From assembly GCA_001600415.1 (NCBI GenBank), contig BCJX01000013.1, forward strand, positions 446,753-510,752: a DNA stretch of 64,000 nucleotides, in the 5' to 3' direction. Shown one piece after another: positions 1 through 13,530 of the stretch. The notes beneath the pieces were generated by a model. It was not told where the DNA came from and did no database searches. It worked only from the letters and a program-made list of their open reading frames with translations. Every line of letters begins with the position of its first letter. The first letter of the stretch is position 1. The stretch is from Pascua guehoae (taxonomy: Eukaryota > Basidiomycota > Tremellomycetes > Trichosporonales > Trichosporonaceae). Made by a program: the position numbers and the translations under genes.

Positions 1-3000
1 CCTGAAGCGCCAAAACGCCGCAAATATTTGTCAGGAATGCGCCGAGCACAGCTAGCCCCGTATGCCACGGCCACCACTGACGTCTTCGCTGCCCCGATGG
101 CGTCTTGTCTAGCGTGTCCTTTTGTGGCAACCGACTGTGAACCAAAGAAAAAAAAGTCCGACATCCAGACCCTCTGCCCCCATTCACTCGCTCTCGCTCT
201 ACTGTATTCACACGCTGCACCACAGGCACCAGCACCATACACACGCCCTCGCGCGTGCAAGCGACAACTCGGTGCATGCCGCTACATTGCGGCCCACCGG
301 GTTTGCCGACCGACGCCACGCCGTAGCACCAAAAATGGTTCAGCCCCCGCCGGACGCGACCGGCGCGGCAGGCGCGGCAGGTGCGCCAGGGTGCCCACAC
401 CGAGCGGTGAGGCGGCCAGGCGGCCAGGCGACGAGGCGGCGCCTGGTGTTGCGGGGGCGAGTGTGTGTGTTAGGTTTGGCCTCGTCGGCCATGTCTCGTG
501 TCCTAGCGTCGACCGTCCGGCCACCTTGGCTGATGTCAACAAGCCCCCTCTGCCCATCCTAACGGCTAGCTGCCTGTTTGGCAGCATGCTGACACAGATT
601 GTCAGGTGTGGGGGGGTGAGGTCACTGCGGAGGTTGCTGCGGAGGTTTTATGATGGTACATGCAGTCACGCGGTTGCGGCGGCACTGACTTGCTGACGCC
701 GTGGAAATCGGCTGGTCCGAGCGTCGGCGGCGTGTGCATGCATGTGTTTGTACGTCTGTGCTGCAACGAGCAACGGGCGTGTAAAGGCCACCTCCTTCAT
801 TCCCTCCCCCCCTATCTCTGGCTCGATTCAGACCGCGCCGCCCCGCGCGGCAGCATACCGGCCCAGGCCCCTGCGGGCCCCCCCCCCCCCCCCGAAGACG
901 TCAACGTGGACAAGAGGCGAGCAGCGAAACGACTCCGCACCCCGAAACGCATACCGCTGGCCTGGAATTCGTCAAAGTTTTTCACGTCGACATGTACGAG
1001 AAACAAACGCTCTTGGGCAAGCACATGGCAACCTTGTCAGAAGCATCGTCGTACGCTCACGTAACGAAGACAGGTTTGCATCAGGCCAGGCTGCACAGGT
1101 GTGACTAAGACATACCCAACGCCACCTAACGCCTGTCCGGCAGTATGCTTTGAGGCCCGTGATCGAAAACGAGGACCTTTGTGGTACACCCCCCGTGCCT
1201 TATCCAGGATTACGGAGACGCAATCGACTGGGGGCAGAAGAGAGGACTGTCCGCACAACGGCTGCCTACAGGCTGCAGGGTGAGGGTCATCCTGAATCCA
1301 AAGCTTGTCCACTAGCTTGGCATGGTGGGACTCTTTTTGTTCTGATCCCTGTACTTAAGATGGCTAGTGCTAGGAGCGCTTCGAAAAGCCCCGATGGTAC
1401 AGAATTTCGAGCATGCATGCAGGCTGCGCTATCGATCACCGTCGGTGTTCCGTGTTGATACCAGCTGCTCTCTGTTCTCACACTCGGCTCAAGCGTGTTA
1501 GTGACTGTAGGCTTTCGACCTGGGCCAGCACACGCGTTTAGGAGTCGGGATGAGCACAAGCTACTATCGACGAGTCAAAGTCGTTGGCAACCACCACGGC
1601 GACTGTGGAACAATCGCAGAAGCATAAACACACCAAGCGTGACTCTTGCGGCACATTTGACGAAGCGCCTGGATGGATGACGAGAGAAATCGCCCCAGAA
1701 ACATGCCCAGGCACGCTCCCAGTATCCCAACCAGCCAACCCAACTGCTTCCAGCACCTTGGCGTGACTGCATAACGTACACAGAACAATGCTGCCGTTCA
1801 TGCTTCTTCAGGGGTCTGCAGACACGGAACAAGGCGACCTTCCGAAAGCAGTTTTATTCTAATCTAGAACCGTGCGTTGATCAATGATGTTTGTCGCCAG
1901 GCAATGTAGCATGAAGGTGCCGATCGGAGGCGACTACCTCCACGCCCTGCACGGCTGCCGTGCCATCGACCACTGTGCAGCCACCACTCTGCAGCCCACA
2001 GATGGTCCAAGACTGCCCAAACTGCCCGCTATGGTGAAGCTTGGCTTTGGCGGATCCTGTAAACATCACAGGCCAAGATCCCAGCTGCCCAGCTGCACAG
2101 CCTCGCCCGTTCCGAGTGTCCGAAACACCCTCTTCACGATCTCACGCGCGTTTCCGAGTCACCCCAAGGGGGGGCAATCAGTGTCGAACTGTAAGTGGCC
2201 GAAGTTCCGCCACGCCCAAACACTGGGGCACCCCGGTTTCTGACCAAAGCCACCCCTCGCAGCCGCCGGCTTGTCCCCCCAGGGTCAGCTCGCTAGCATG
2301 GCAGCGAGACAAAACATCGTCCTCGCCCAGTCGCACTTGAGCGCGATAAACACTGCCAAGCCGGGCGTCAGATGGCAGCTACTTTGGGGCTGACACAACA
2401 CACCACACCACACCACACCACACCACAAGGCATTTTCAAAGAATGACCCCCGTACGCGTCGCCTTTCACCCGGCACTCCTCAATTGACGCCCCTGAGTGG
2501 CTGAATTGCTGCAAACTATACGCTGCCGATGCCGGGGCACGTCGGCTCACCCCTGCACAATGCGCCATGCGTGCGCCCGGGGGGCGGGGGGGGCGGGGGG
2601 TTTGGGGGTTAGGGGGTGTTGGGCTGGAGGTGGCCAGTTAATCGAGCATGCGGCATGCAATCGGGCAATGTGGCCATGTGGCCATGTGGCTGTCTAGGCT
2701 AGGCTGGGGCTAGTGCTCGCCGTGCAACATGGTTAGTACCCACTAGCGTACGGGAGAAGGCCGAGCTGGCGCCGTAGACGCCGATGCCGCGCTTGGCGGC
2801 ACATGTGTGCCACCGTGAAACGCGCTAGCTGGCGGGATATTATGGCTAGCGTGCTCAGTGTTGCTCTGGTGCGTCCGGTGCATCTGGTGGCATCTGGTGA
2901 TGTTCTGGTGACAGAGGCATGCGATCGGCAGCGATCGCAGTTCGCACGGCCGGTCGCACGTTGCTCGGCCGCACGTGCCGATCGGTTTCCAACGTGCAAG

Positions 3001-3123
3001 ATTGGATCCATCAACCGCGGTATGTACGCGGCTGGCGCGGTATAAACCTCCGACATCTCCTCCGACGTACCGCTTCCGATTCCGCGATCCTGGCCATGCA
3101 TCGGTGCGTTCCAGGTTACTATA
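1..3123. other. Intergenic or unassigned region
   Basis: No convincing gene is seen on either strand. Open frames are short or compositionally biased, lack a recognisable domain, and do not join through good splice sites. A pentanucleotide run lies at about 2401-2426, a homopolymer C run near 881-893, and G-rich low-complexity sequence at 2580-2625. The stretch may be regulatory or may hold genes too diverged to recognise. Confidence 0.4.
2401..2426. repeat. (CCACA)n microsatellite
   Basis: About five head-to-tail copies of a CCACA unit, visible directly. It lies in a non-genic region. Confidence 0.8.
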
Positions 3124-3639
3124 GTGCATACTGTAGTGCCGGGCGCACGGCCCGAGGATAAACGTGCGTCTACCGTTCTGCAGGCCGTGATGTGGGGGAG
3201 GGCATGGTATCGGGATCAAGTCGGGTTGCTGTGCTCTTTACAGACTGCTCGAGGCTGCAGCGCCTGCAGATGGCTGCGCCCTCTATCCCAACGTTCCCCC
3301 GATGCACCCGCTCCACTTGGTTCAAGTGCTGAAGCATGCCATTATGAGGGTATGCCGAGATGTGATGAGCACCAACGCGTGACGTGCAACACTTGCCGCC
3401 GGCTAGATCTGCAACTGTCCCCGTGTGAATGTAGGCAGGGACATTGTCGCCCGAGTGAGATCCAAGCTCGCGCACCTTGTCTCCACTGCAACTCGGATCT
3501 GGCTGGGTTGGCGCTGAGCGTCGAAGAGGCCGAGTGTGCAATTGGTGATACCTTTAGCCATACTCATACCCGCGCCTACACTCATTCTGAGGCTTGTGGG
3601 GTGCAAGAGATGTACAGTACAGCGGCAAATGGTTTATGA
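3124..3639 (+). CDS. Candidate Cys-rich hypothetical protein, 171 aa
   Basis: I do not recognise this protein and it may not be a gene. The single-exon frame has an unusual density of paired Cys and His in its middle. Roughly residues 75-125 contain a CDEH, a CNTC, a CEC, a GHC and a CLHC motif in order, a spacing that could form zinc sites. The first 70 residues look less protein-like, so a real start could lie further in, near the Met that precedes RCDEHQ. No splice-supported extension was found. The neighbourhood offers no help: intergenic sequence lies on both sides. A chance open frame in GC-rich DNA is the main alternative. Confidence 0.25.
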   Translation: MHTVVPGARPEDKRASTVLQAVMWGRAWYRDQVGLLCSLQTARGCSACRWLRPLSQRSPDAPAPLGSSAEACHYEGMPRCDEHQRVTCNTCRRLDLQLSPCECRQGHCRPSEIQARAPCLHCNSDLAGLALSVEEAECAIGDTFSHTHTRAYTHSEACGVQEMYSTAANGL

Positions 3640-4425
3640 AAGCCAAGGCCGTGGGGGCCATGGCACGTGTCACCTACTGTACTGCCGAATGGGGGTCATG
3701 ACCTCGTCGCCCATGGCGTGCATTTACTAACGTTCACTCTGGAGTACAGGGATAGATGCAGCCCAATGTCCCATCCATGACCTGGCCAGAGTCCTCCCTC
3801 GTACAATAACCCATTGCTATCAGGCTCTGGTGGCCTGCTCATCACATTATGATCCGGCACTCCCCTATCTGACCGTCGGGGCTGCGTGTCATCCTGGGTT
3901 ACAACGTTTCAGTTGCCACGTGCTTTCCCCACACGAGCCCAGGTTCAAGTATGTCCCCGCACGTCCACTTCAAACCCATGGGGGAGTGACAGACTGGCAT
4001 ACCGCATGGCAACCAACCCTTCAACAGCCTTAGCATCGACTAGCTTATATTGACAAAACGACCCCCTTGTACTCTCCTGCACTCACGATGAGGCCCCCAG
4101 TTTTGACCTTCCGCCACCACACTCCGCCGCGCATTCCTGAACGACATGAAACGGACATTGGGCCCCCAGTCACTGGTCCAACGTACCCCACCTGATCCGT
4201 CTCTGGCACGCATCCTCGCCCCGTGCCGCGTCGTCAGACCACGACACGGCTCAACGTACGCCAGTTCCCCACTCACCCTAGAGACTCAGGACGGTCCCAC
4301 CAACTCCGTCTCCCAATGTAGCGTCTCGCCAACTCGCCAGCTTTGTATCTCCAGTCCACCCACATCGTGTACCATCATAATCCACGCCCGGCCGCGCCTG
4401 GCAGCGATGGGGGATCGACGTGTTC
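3640..4425. other. Intergenic region upstream of tRNA-Leu
   Basis: Nothing gene-like is seen. The right end is the 5' flank of the first tRNA-Leu gene. Confidence 0.4.
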
Positions 4426-4514
4426 GGCGAGATGGCCGAGCGGTCTAAGGCGCTGTGTTAAGGTCTCGTCACCTCCGCAGTCTTCGGACGTGGGTTCGAA
4501 TCCCACTCTCGTCA
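4426..4514 (+). tRNA. tRNA-Leu(AAG), intron-containing, copy 1
   Basis: An 89-nt gene folds as a class II tRNA. The acceptor GGCGAGA pairs with TCTCGTC, with discriminator A. The D arm is typical of Leu (GGCCGAGCGGTCTAAGGC), and the T arm is GTGGG-TTCGAAT-CCCAC. The anticodon stem is CTGTG/CGCAG with loop TTAAGG, giving anticodon AAG, which reads CUU/CUC after inosine modification. An 11-nt intron starts just 3' of position 37, the canonical site. The short variable arm forms a TTCG-capped hairpin. A T5 run at 4545-4549 fits a Pol III terminator. Confidence 0.92.
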
Positions 4515-4544
4515 ACAGGGCATTCAGTTGCTCCCAAGCCAGTG

Positions 4545-4549
4545 TTTTT
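4545..4549 (+). terminator. Pol III T-run terminator
   Basis: Five T residues lie about 30 nt past the mature 3' end of tRNA-Leu copy 1, inside a flank shared with copy 2. Confidence 0.6.
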
Positions 4550-4797
4550 GGAGTCTCCATGGCCCCACCGAGTCCGGCAGGGGTCTGCGGGTGTAAGTAT
4601 GGCAGATGAGTGAGTGCTAATGCCATTTGAGCGACAGGTTGTGATACCATCCTCGCATCCCCGTGCCCCCTCAACACTCTAGCTCCGGCTCCTGCTCCCA
4701 CCCAAGCATACCCTCCCGGCCGGAGCACTCTCCCGCTCGTCAACCCCATACACTCCCGGCGGAGCGGCGACGGCGCTCGGAGCTGCTCAACAGCATC

Positions 4798-4884
4798 GGC
4801 GAGATGGCCGAGCGGTCTAAGGCGCTGTGTTAAGGTTGTTACCTCCGCAGTCTTCGGACGTGGGTTCGAATCCCACTCTCGTCA
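4798..4884 (+). tRNA. tRNA-Leu(AAG), intron-containing, copy 2
   Basis: Same mature tRNA as the gene about 370 bp upstream, but the intron after position 37 is 9 nt instead of 11 nt, giving an 87-nt gene. The roughly 40 bp after the gene (a CAGGGCATTCAG block ending in a T run) match the flank of copy 1, so the pair arose by local tandem duplication. A T6 run at 4914-4919 fits a Pol III terminator. Confidence 0.92.
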
Positions 4885-5449
4885 GCAGGGCATTCAGTTG
4901 CTCCCAAGCCAACTTTTTTGGATGTGAGGGGTGGTGAGGGGTGGTGCGGTGGAGATGGTGGAACAGGGGATTGTCAGATGGGTGGTGGGGTGCAACTCGG
5001 ACTTAGGTGCGTGGCGAAATGCTTGTCCGGGTCGCCATACGTGGCCGACGTGATGCAAGGTAGCGTCATCTAGGCAGTTGTACAAGGTGTCTGTTTATAC
5101 AGAAGCATCAACCGTGGAGGCAGAGTCGTAGGCAGGGCTGGGTTTCATGGAACCAGCAGTGACCAGGAGGAAGCCGCCTGGTGGATTAGTCGTTGGCCAC
5201 CAATGGCCGATGGAGTGCACATGCTGGGGTTGTTCGAACGTCCTGGACAGCGGACCCAGCCTGGAATGTGTGACAGGCGAAAGTCTGTTCACCAGCCCGA
5301 GGTCCGCAATTCTGGGTTGTGTCCCACGCGTCCACGTGTCCGACTTGCTGAAGCGTGTCCGAGGCCAGAGCTGGAGTGTCCTCAGGCCAGAATCCGAGGT
5401 TCTTCGAGGCGGGCCAACCTCAAGTGTCAAGCATCGAGGGCCGCACAAG
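4885..5449. other. Intergenic region
   Basis: Apart from the duplicated tRNA flank at the left end, nothing recognisable. It is the 3' flank of the kinase gene on the minus strand. Confidence 0.4.
4914..4919 (+). terminator. Pol III T-run terminator
   Basis: Six T residues about 30 nt downstream of tRNA-Leu copy 2. Confidence 0.65.
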
Positions 5450-7258
5450 TTACGGTATTGGCCCTTGCGCACTCGACGGGGCGGTGCCACGCGCCGGGGC
5501 AACGTAGGTCGCGTCGCTCGCGCATCGCGGGTCGTAGTTTACACGACCGCCATTGGTGTTGCCACGGTACGGGCGTCCTCGACCGCGGTCGTAGCTAGGG
5601 TAGTGGCCTGGGGCGGGACCGTTGCCGTCGTTGAAGCCTGGTGAGCCGTGCTGTCCTGGTGGACCGCCACGGTAACTGTGCCCTCGATTGGCATGGTGGT
5701 TGGTGTAGTTGCTGTAGTTCCCCACTACCCCGCGGCCACGGGACCGGGGATAGGGGTTGTGGACGACACCGACGACATCGTTACGCGCGCCGTATCCGCC
5801 TTTCTGTCCATATCCCCCTCTGGTTCCATAGCCTTTTGGCCCATCAGACCACGAGGTGCCGCTCACCCCACCGCCTCGTCCATTGCCCCCAAAAGCCCTT
5901 CCTGTCGGTACACCCCTCCCGCGCCCGCGCCCCGCAACCCTCAGCTCCCGCGCGCCCTCGCGGTCAATCCGGTCCAAGACATCCTTGATCCGACTCGGCG
6001 TCCACTCCCCCTCGGCGTCGATCGAGAGCACGCGGTCAAATCCCTCCCCCAGGGTTGGGGGTACGAGGGCTGCCCGCATGCGGCCCAGGACTTGCAGGGC
6101 CGTCGCGGCGTCCGGGAGCGTGGGGTGGCCCTCGCGCGTCGATAGGCGCCGCCGCAGCGTTGCGTCGGGGCAGGTGAGGAAGAGGCACGTTGCGCGTGCG
6201 CCCTGGGCACGCGCGAGGGTTAGGAAGTGGGCGCGTTGGCTGGTGTGAGCGGGTTTGTGTAGGAATTGGAGGTGTGAGTTGCTATGGGTGCAGATAGAGG
6301 GCCGAGGTGAGCGTGCTCGGAATGACCGTCGTGAGCACGTGGGTTTGATCGCGAGCGATGCGACACCTGGACACCAGGGGTATAGCATGAGGTCGATGTA
6401 GTTTGAGCTGGACACTGAGCAGTGCCGATGCAAACCGCACCACCGCCCGCGAAGACAGTGGCCTTCCTGCCCCATTCATCTACCGCCTAGCTAACTGGAC
6501 CACCGGCCATGGCTATGCACACCGACGCCTCGAGCCGTGCTCCCCCCGAAGGGCCACTCCCAGCCCACAGCCGGCGCCAACAACCCCAATCCTCCCTACC
6601 CACGCCCCTCCCCAGCCCGCTCGCGTCCGCGCCACGCCCAAACTCACGCAACGTCAAAATCCACCCGGTCCACAACGACATTCTCCCCCCTCGCCAGCGC
6701 CGCGCGCGCGACGCCCTCGGCCTCTTGCCGCCGCTGGCGGGGCGCGTCGTCCTGGCTCGCGCGCGTCCATGGCCGGCGGGGTGGCCAGTCCGGATCAGAG
6801 CGCGAGGTGGCCACGAGGGCCGAGGCGAACGTCGTCTTGCCTGAGCCGGGGAGGCCGACGAGGACGAGGAGGGTCAGGGGCTGGGATGGGTTAGCAATAC
6901 GCGCCGTAGGTTGGGGGGGGGGGGGGGGTACAGTGGGTGGTTATGTGAGCGCGGCGGAGTAGCTGGCTGCCTACGATCCTGTGACTGTCGAGGCGGTACA
7001 AACAGAAAAAAGACAGGCCGTGGCTCCCTTGGTTCTAGGCAACAATGTTCTAGGCAACAATGTAGGTGGCGATAGGGAGATACCTACCTCGAGACCCTGC
7101 TCGTCACGTTCATGCTGCGATACTTGATCGTTGACCGCGGCTGCAGGACGCTCCGTAACGTCGTGGACACGCTCTCCGTCGCCGTTCCCGCCAAGTGTGT
7201 GCTCGAGCTCCCGCGCGCGCTCGCGTTCGCGCTGGACCCGCCCAGCAAAGGCAGACAT
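5450..7258 (-). CDS. P-loop kinase (polynucleotide-kinase-like) with RGG-rich tail, 397 aa
   Basis: Model: three exons, 7258-7088, 6880-6648, 6239-5450. Exon 1 gives a basic, Arg/Glu-rich leader. Exon 2 opens the ATPase core with Walker A GLPGSGKTT (about residues 66-74), then SQDD and NVVVDRVDFD, the pattern of AAA_33/PNK-like kinases in which the second motif sits where the nucleic-acid substrate is handled. Exon 3 continues with LTLARAQGARATCLFL and a RREGHPT-like lid region (here STREGHPTL). From about residue 240 the protein becomes a Gly/Arg/Tyr/Asn-rich tail with many RG, GRG and RGG repeats, a typical RNA-binding or condensate-forming segment. The second intron uses a GTGAGT donor; the first has a TGCTAAC branch site before its CAG acceptor. 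Role inferred: phosphate transfer on RNA or DNA ends. The exact substrate cannot be read from sequence. It is divergently arranged with the membrane-protein gene starting at 8482. Confidence 0.82.
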
Positions 7259-7987
7259 GGACGCGTGAGAGATGAGATGCTGCAATCGTTTTGTCTCGGA
7301 TATGCCATGTTCTGAGCCGTACATGGGCGGCAGAGTAGTCACGTGACGAGGATGCAAGGGGGCCCAATCCAAAAAGAGACCTCTTGGTTTTTGCCCAAGC
7401 CACTACAGCCTGGGGGACCCGTCATACGTAAACCGTCGCGGCACAATGGGGATTACCCATGTTCGGACACCCCGGAATTGTCATCGGTGCGTCATTTCAT
7501 ACACATTCGTCGTTCACCCGTCGACTCCACAAGGAATCGAACAGGCGCCCGCGGTCGGAGGTCGGGTGTCATCAAATGGTGTGTCTTGCCGGAACACCAC
7601 CCACCCTTGCGAAAATCATCAAACTCTGGTCCCATATGACGGAACCATTTCTCGGCTTACGTACATACCTACTACTGTACTCTGTCGATCTGTTGGCAGT
7701 TTGGCTCAACTTGGCTAGGAGAGGATGGTCAGAAAGCATTGAGCGCACAAAGAAACCGTCTAGTCAGAGTGGGCACCTACCCGTCAACTCTGAACAAACG
7801 CTCCACCTGCCATTGGGGTTGGTTATGGTTGTCCTCTCTCATGACCGGCGCTGACCGAACTGATTCATACCCGTTTAGGAAGAAAACGTACGTACGCGAC
7901 ACGGCATCGGTACCTGGGTATCATATGTGCCTCGTGTCTCATCAGCCTCGCTATAAAAAGCAACCAACCTTATAAACATGACCCAAC

Positions 7988-8073
7988 GGCATGGTAGGAT
8001 GTGCTGGGCGACGAGCAGTGTCATGAAGCCGGCATGGTCTGATGTGCTGGGCGACGAGCAGTGACATGAAGCC
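7988..8073. repeat. 43-bp tandem direct repeat, two copies
   Basis: Copies at 7988-8030 and 8031-8073 abut exactly and differ at only about three positions. The core reads GATGTGCTGGGCGACGAG. It lies about 400 bp upstream of the membrane-protein start codon. Confidence 0.9.
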
Positions 8074-8273
8074 GTGAAGACCCTCCCCAGTTTAGGTCAC
8101 CTTATGGTACCAGACGTGACCTCGCGGCACATTGTAACCTAAAGGTGACAGCCGTCATGTTCCAGCTCTCGCTCACCATGAAATATCTAGGGTTTACTGT
8201 TCAACCACTCTCCCGTTGCTCCCACGGATGGGTGTGACAGCTCCTTGCCAGCCCCATAGCGGCCGTTTCCTTG

Positions 8274-8335
8274 ACGTGCAGGAGGCCAAGGAGTAGATGA
8301 GGTTAGCAACGTGCAGGGAGCCAAAGGAGTAGATG
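8274..8335. repeat. Imperfect direct repeat of about 27 bp
   Basis: Two copies of an ACGTGCAGG..GCCAA..GGAGTAGATG block separated by a few bases, within 210 bp of the downstream start codon. Could be a duplicated regulatory site; this is inference. Confidence 0.7.
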
Positions 8336-8481
8336 CATGTCGCACCTATTCCGACTGACTTTCTTTGTACTCATTCCTCATTTCTCACACTAGAACAACA
8401 ACTACCGGACTTCCAGACTTCTAGAGTATAGAACACCAAGAGCCGAGGTAGAACAAACACGGCCCGACAACACGAGCCGAG

Positions 8482-9885
8482 ATGCGCACTCTTTGGTCTA
8501 TCGCCCTGCTTGGCCTGGCGACTTTGCCCGGGTCTAGCGCACAGGTTGATCCAGATGCGTACTTGACCGATTCCGACATCTACATGCCTTTCACCGCCGT
8601 GGCGTGGCAGACACAGTCGGTGGTACCTGGGATAGACCCTCCACTCTCTGCCCCCGCGTCGGGGGCTCCTGTCCCCAGTGCCAACCCGGCCACTACGAGG
8701 GAGACTCTCCCCAGTGCCGCTCCGCCGAGCGTGATTCCACCCAGCGTCATTCCACCGAGCGCTGCTGCTCCGACGACGCCCCCGGCCAGTGTCGCCGTGG
8801 CCAGTGCGGCGTCGCCGAGTGCCGCTGCGCCCAATGGAGAAGAAAGCAACTCCCCACAGGGTGTGGTGGGCGTAGCCGCGCAAAGCACCTCTGCACCCGC
8901 CGAGGCTGGGCAGGAGCCAAGTGCAGCGACCACCATTACCGTGCCGAGCCCCACGGCTGTCGTGGTTGTCGTCACCAGCGACACCCCAGCCAGCAGCAGT
9001 ATTGCAAGTGGGGAAGTTCTGAACGGTGCTGGCGCCACGAGCGGACTTGGATCGGGAATCGCCGAGCCCAGTGTCACCGGAGCCGCCGACGACAAGCCGG
9101 CTGCCGATACCGCATCTGCTTCGGCGTAAGTGCACGCCCGTCTGTGCTGCGTCAACTGACATCCAGGACTACGGGCTCCGAGGGCGCCGACCCCAGTGAG
9201 ACGGCGTCGGGTAAGGCTGCGAAATCCAACATGAATGCCGGCGTAATTGCGGGCGCTGTCGTGAGTTTTCCAGTTGCTAGAACCTCCCTCCCCTCCCTGT
9301 CATCGAGTTCTGACACGCCAGGTCGGTACCGTCGTCGGCGTCGCGCTCGTCCTCTGCGCGCTATGTTTGATCCTCAGGCGGCGCAGACGCCGCCCCAAGG
9401 CCGTCGGCCGCGCCGTACACTTTACGCTCGACGACGACGACTGGGACCCCCTGATGTATTCCGACAAGGACAAGCCCGAATCGCCTGCCTCGCCCATCCT
9501 CCCGAGCCCGTACTCGGCGACGAGTGCTGGGACCGGATACACGATGCCGTGGGACGTGAGCGTATGGGAGCCGAGCGAGGCGGGGTCGTCGTCGACCGGG
9601 TCGCCAGTCAGTCCGCTCAGCCCGACGGGATTGCCGTTCAGCCTGCGCCGCGAGAAGCCTGGTGCGGCTAGTGCGCGCCGCACCAGACCCCGGCGGAGGC
9701 AAAGCCTCTTCTCGCGCCTCTTCCAGTCACCCCGCTTCCGCCAGGAAGAGGACGGCGGGTCGATACCCTACGCCCGGATCAGGTCCGGGCCCTCGGACGA
9801 CGTTGAGCTCATCCCCCCGACGTACGATCCGGCGTGGTCGGAAAGCCGACTCGCGACCCCAACCACGCCATTGGGCACTAGGTGA
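8482..9885 (+). CDS. Single-pass membrane protein with Ser/Thr/Pro-rich ectodomain, 433 aa
   Basis: Model: exons 8482-9125, 9167-9260, 9322-9885. The protein starts with a signal peptide (MRTLWSIALLGLATLPGSSA). A roughly 200-residue ectodomain follows that is rich in Pro, Ala, Ser, Thr and Val, including short SVIPPSVIPPS repeats, and is likely O-glycosylated. One membrane helix (GTVVGVALVLCALCLIL, begun by AGVIAGAV in exon 2) is followed at once by the stop-transfer run RRRRRRPK. The cytoplasmic tail of about 160 residues has an acidic DDDDWD patch, Ser-Pro sites and a basic RRTRPRRR patch. Order and length resemble fungal cell-wall stress sensors (Wsc/Mid2 type) and Skg6/Axl2-type proteins, but no WSC Cys domain is present. 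Function is therefore not assigned. Intron 2 splits the membrane segment. Confidence 0.85.
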
Positions 9886-12480
<2,595 letters not shown>

Positions 12481-12956
12481 GTTGGGTGAGGTTGTGTGTG
12501 GGTCGGGAAGCAGGGTGGTGAGGTCTTGAAAGGGGCCTAGGACCGTCAGAGGTGTTTAGAAGAAGTGTCTTGCGGCGAGACTGCACAGGCGCTCGTGGAT
12601 CGGATCACGTCGTCATAATCTTACGGATCGTTGTTAGTGTACTACAGTAATTCATGTATGCGCGTACATTGCTCGTTTGCTGGTGTTTGTGTTTCTCGAT
12701 TGCGTTTGTGTCCACGGCGTGTTGCTGCTGTAGGTCTTCCCCTTTCCACTTGATCTTTGATCCCCGTGCCACCCGACTGCTTGAGCCTCATGTTACGAGG
12801 AGCAGTGGTCATGCTCTCAGGCTGAACTCTAGCTCGGAACTGGCTACCCTGTTGACAAGCTTGCCTGCTCTTGCTGCGCCTGACAGTCGGTACACTTGCT
12901 GCTCCTCTTAGCCGGCACCCAAAAAGCTCGGTGTTGGAAGGAACTGAATCCTCTGT
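12481..12956. other. Intergenic region
   Basis: 3' flank of the Rab gene and of the minus-strand tRNA-Leu. A run of five A at 12921-12925 is a T5 terminator for that tRNA when read on the minus strand. Nothing else recognised. Confidence 0.5.
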
Positions 12957-13045
12957 TGACGAGAGTGGGATTCGAACCCACGTCCGAAGACTGCGGAGGT
13001 GACTAAACCTTAACACAGCGCCTTAGACCGCTCGGCCATCTCGCC
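12957..13045 (-). tRNA. tRNA-Leu(AAG), intron-containing, copy 3
   Basis: Reverse-strand gene of 89 nt with the same mature sequence as the pair at 4.4-4.9 kb and an 11-nt intron of different sequence at the canonical position. Downstream on the minus strand a T5 run (12921-12925) fits Pol III termination. The flanks do not match those of copies 1 and 2, so only the gene is shared. Confidence 0.92.
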
Positions 13046-13530
13046 GAACACATCAGTAACCTTACTCAGAGCAGAACATTCGGTGTTTGGGACTCCGCGT
13101 CTCACGTGTTGCACAGACGGGAAATGGTCCGCCCATTCGTGGTGACGTCACAATCGTTTGTGCCATACCTGACAATGAACGTCTACCTGCTACGTGCTGC
13201 AGAACTAAGTTACCACTGTGCATTTCTTCACGATCCCAGCAATGTCGCAATACGAGGGCAACGCACAGGAGGCATGTCGTTCGCGTCTTTAGGCACGAGT
13301 TGCATCACGTCGTGGCGAGCGACTGGTGAAACACGCCAAACCTCGACGGGCCGTCGGCCATCAGCGAGCCGCATGGGCAGTTATGGCGTGGAGCACATGG
13401 TCCACAGCCAAGGTATGCGACGATCCCCACAAGTGGAATGAATACTATGGCTAGAATCCTGACCTCCATACATCGCTCATCACTCACTCGCACCGCTGCT
13501 CACCCAACTCACTCTCCCAGCGCCCGTACC
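13046..13530. other. Intergenic region
   Basis: 5' flank of the minus-strand tRNA and promoter of the plus-strand acetyltransferase. Nothing else recognised. Confidence 0.4.

Larger units (their letters stand above)
7259..8481. other. Divergent intergenic region between kinase and membrane-protein genes
   Basis: Presumed shared promoter region for the minus-strand kinase and the plus-strand membrane protein. No gene seen. It holds a 43-bp tandem duplication and a shorter imperfect repeat close to the membrane-protein start. Confidence 0.5.

Noticed and set aside
8371..9671. Long alternative frames over the membrane-protein gene on both strands
   Set aside because: The chosen frame alone has a signal peptide, a membrane helix and consistent introns.
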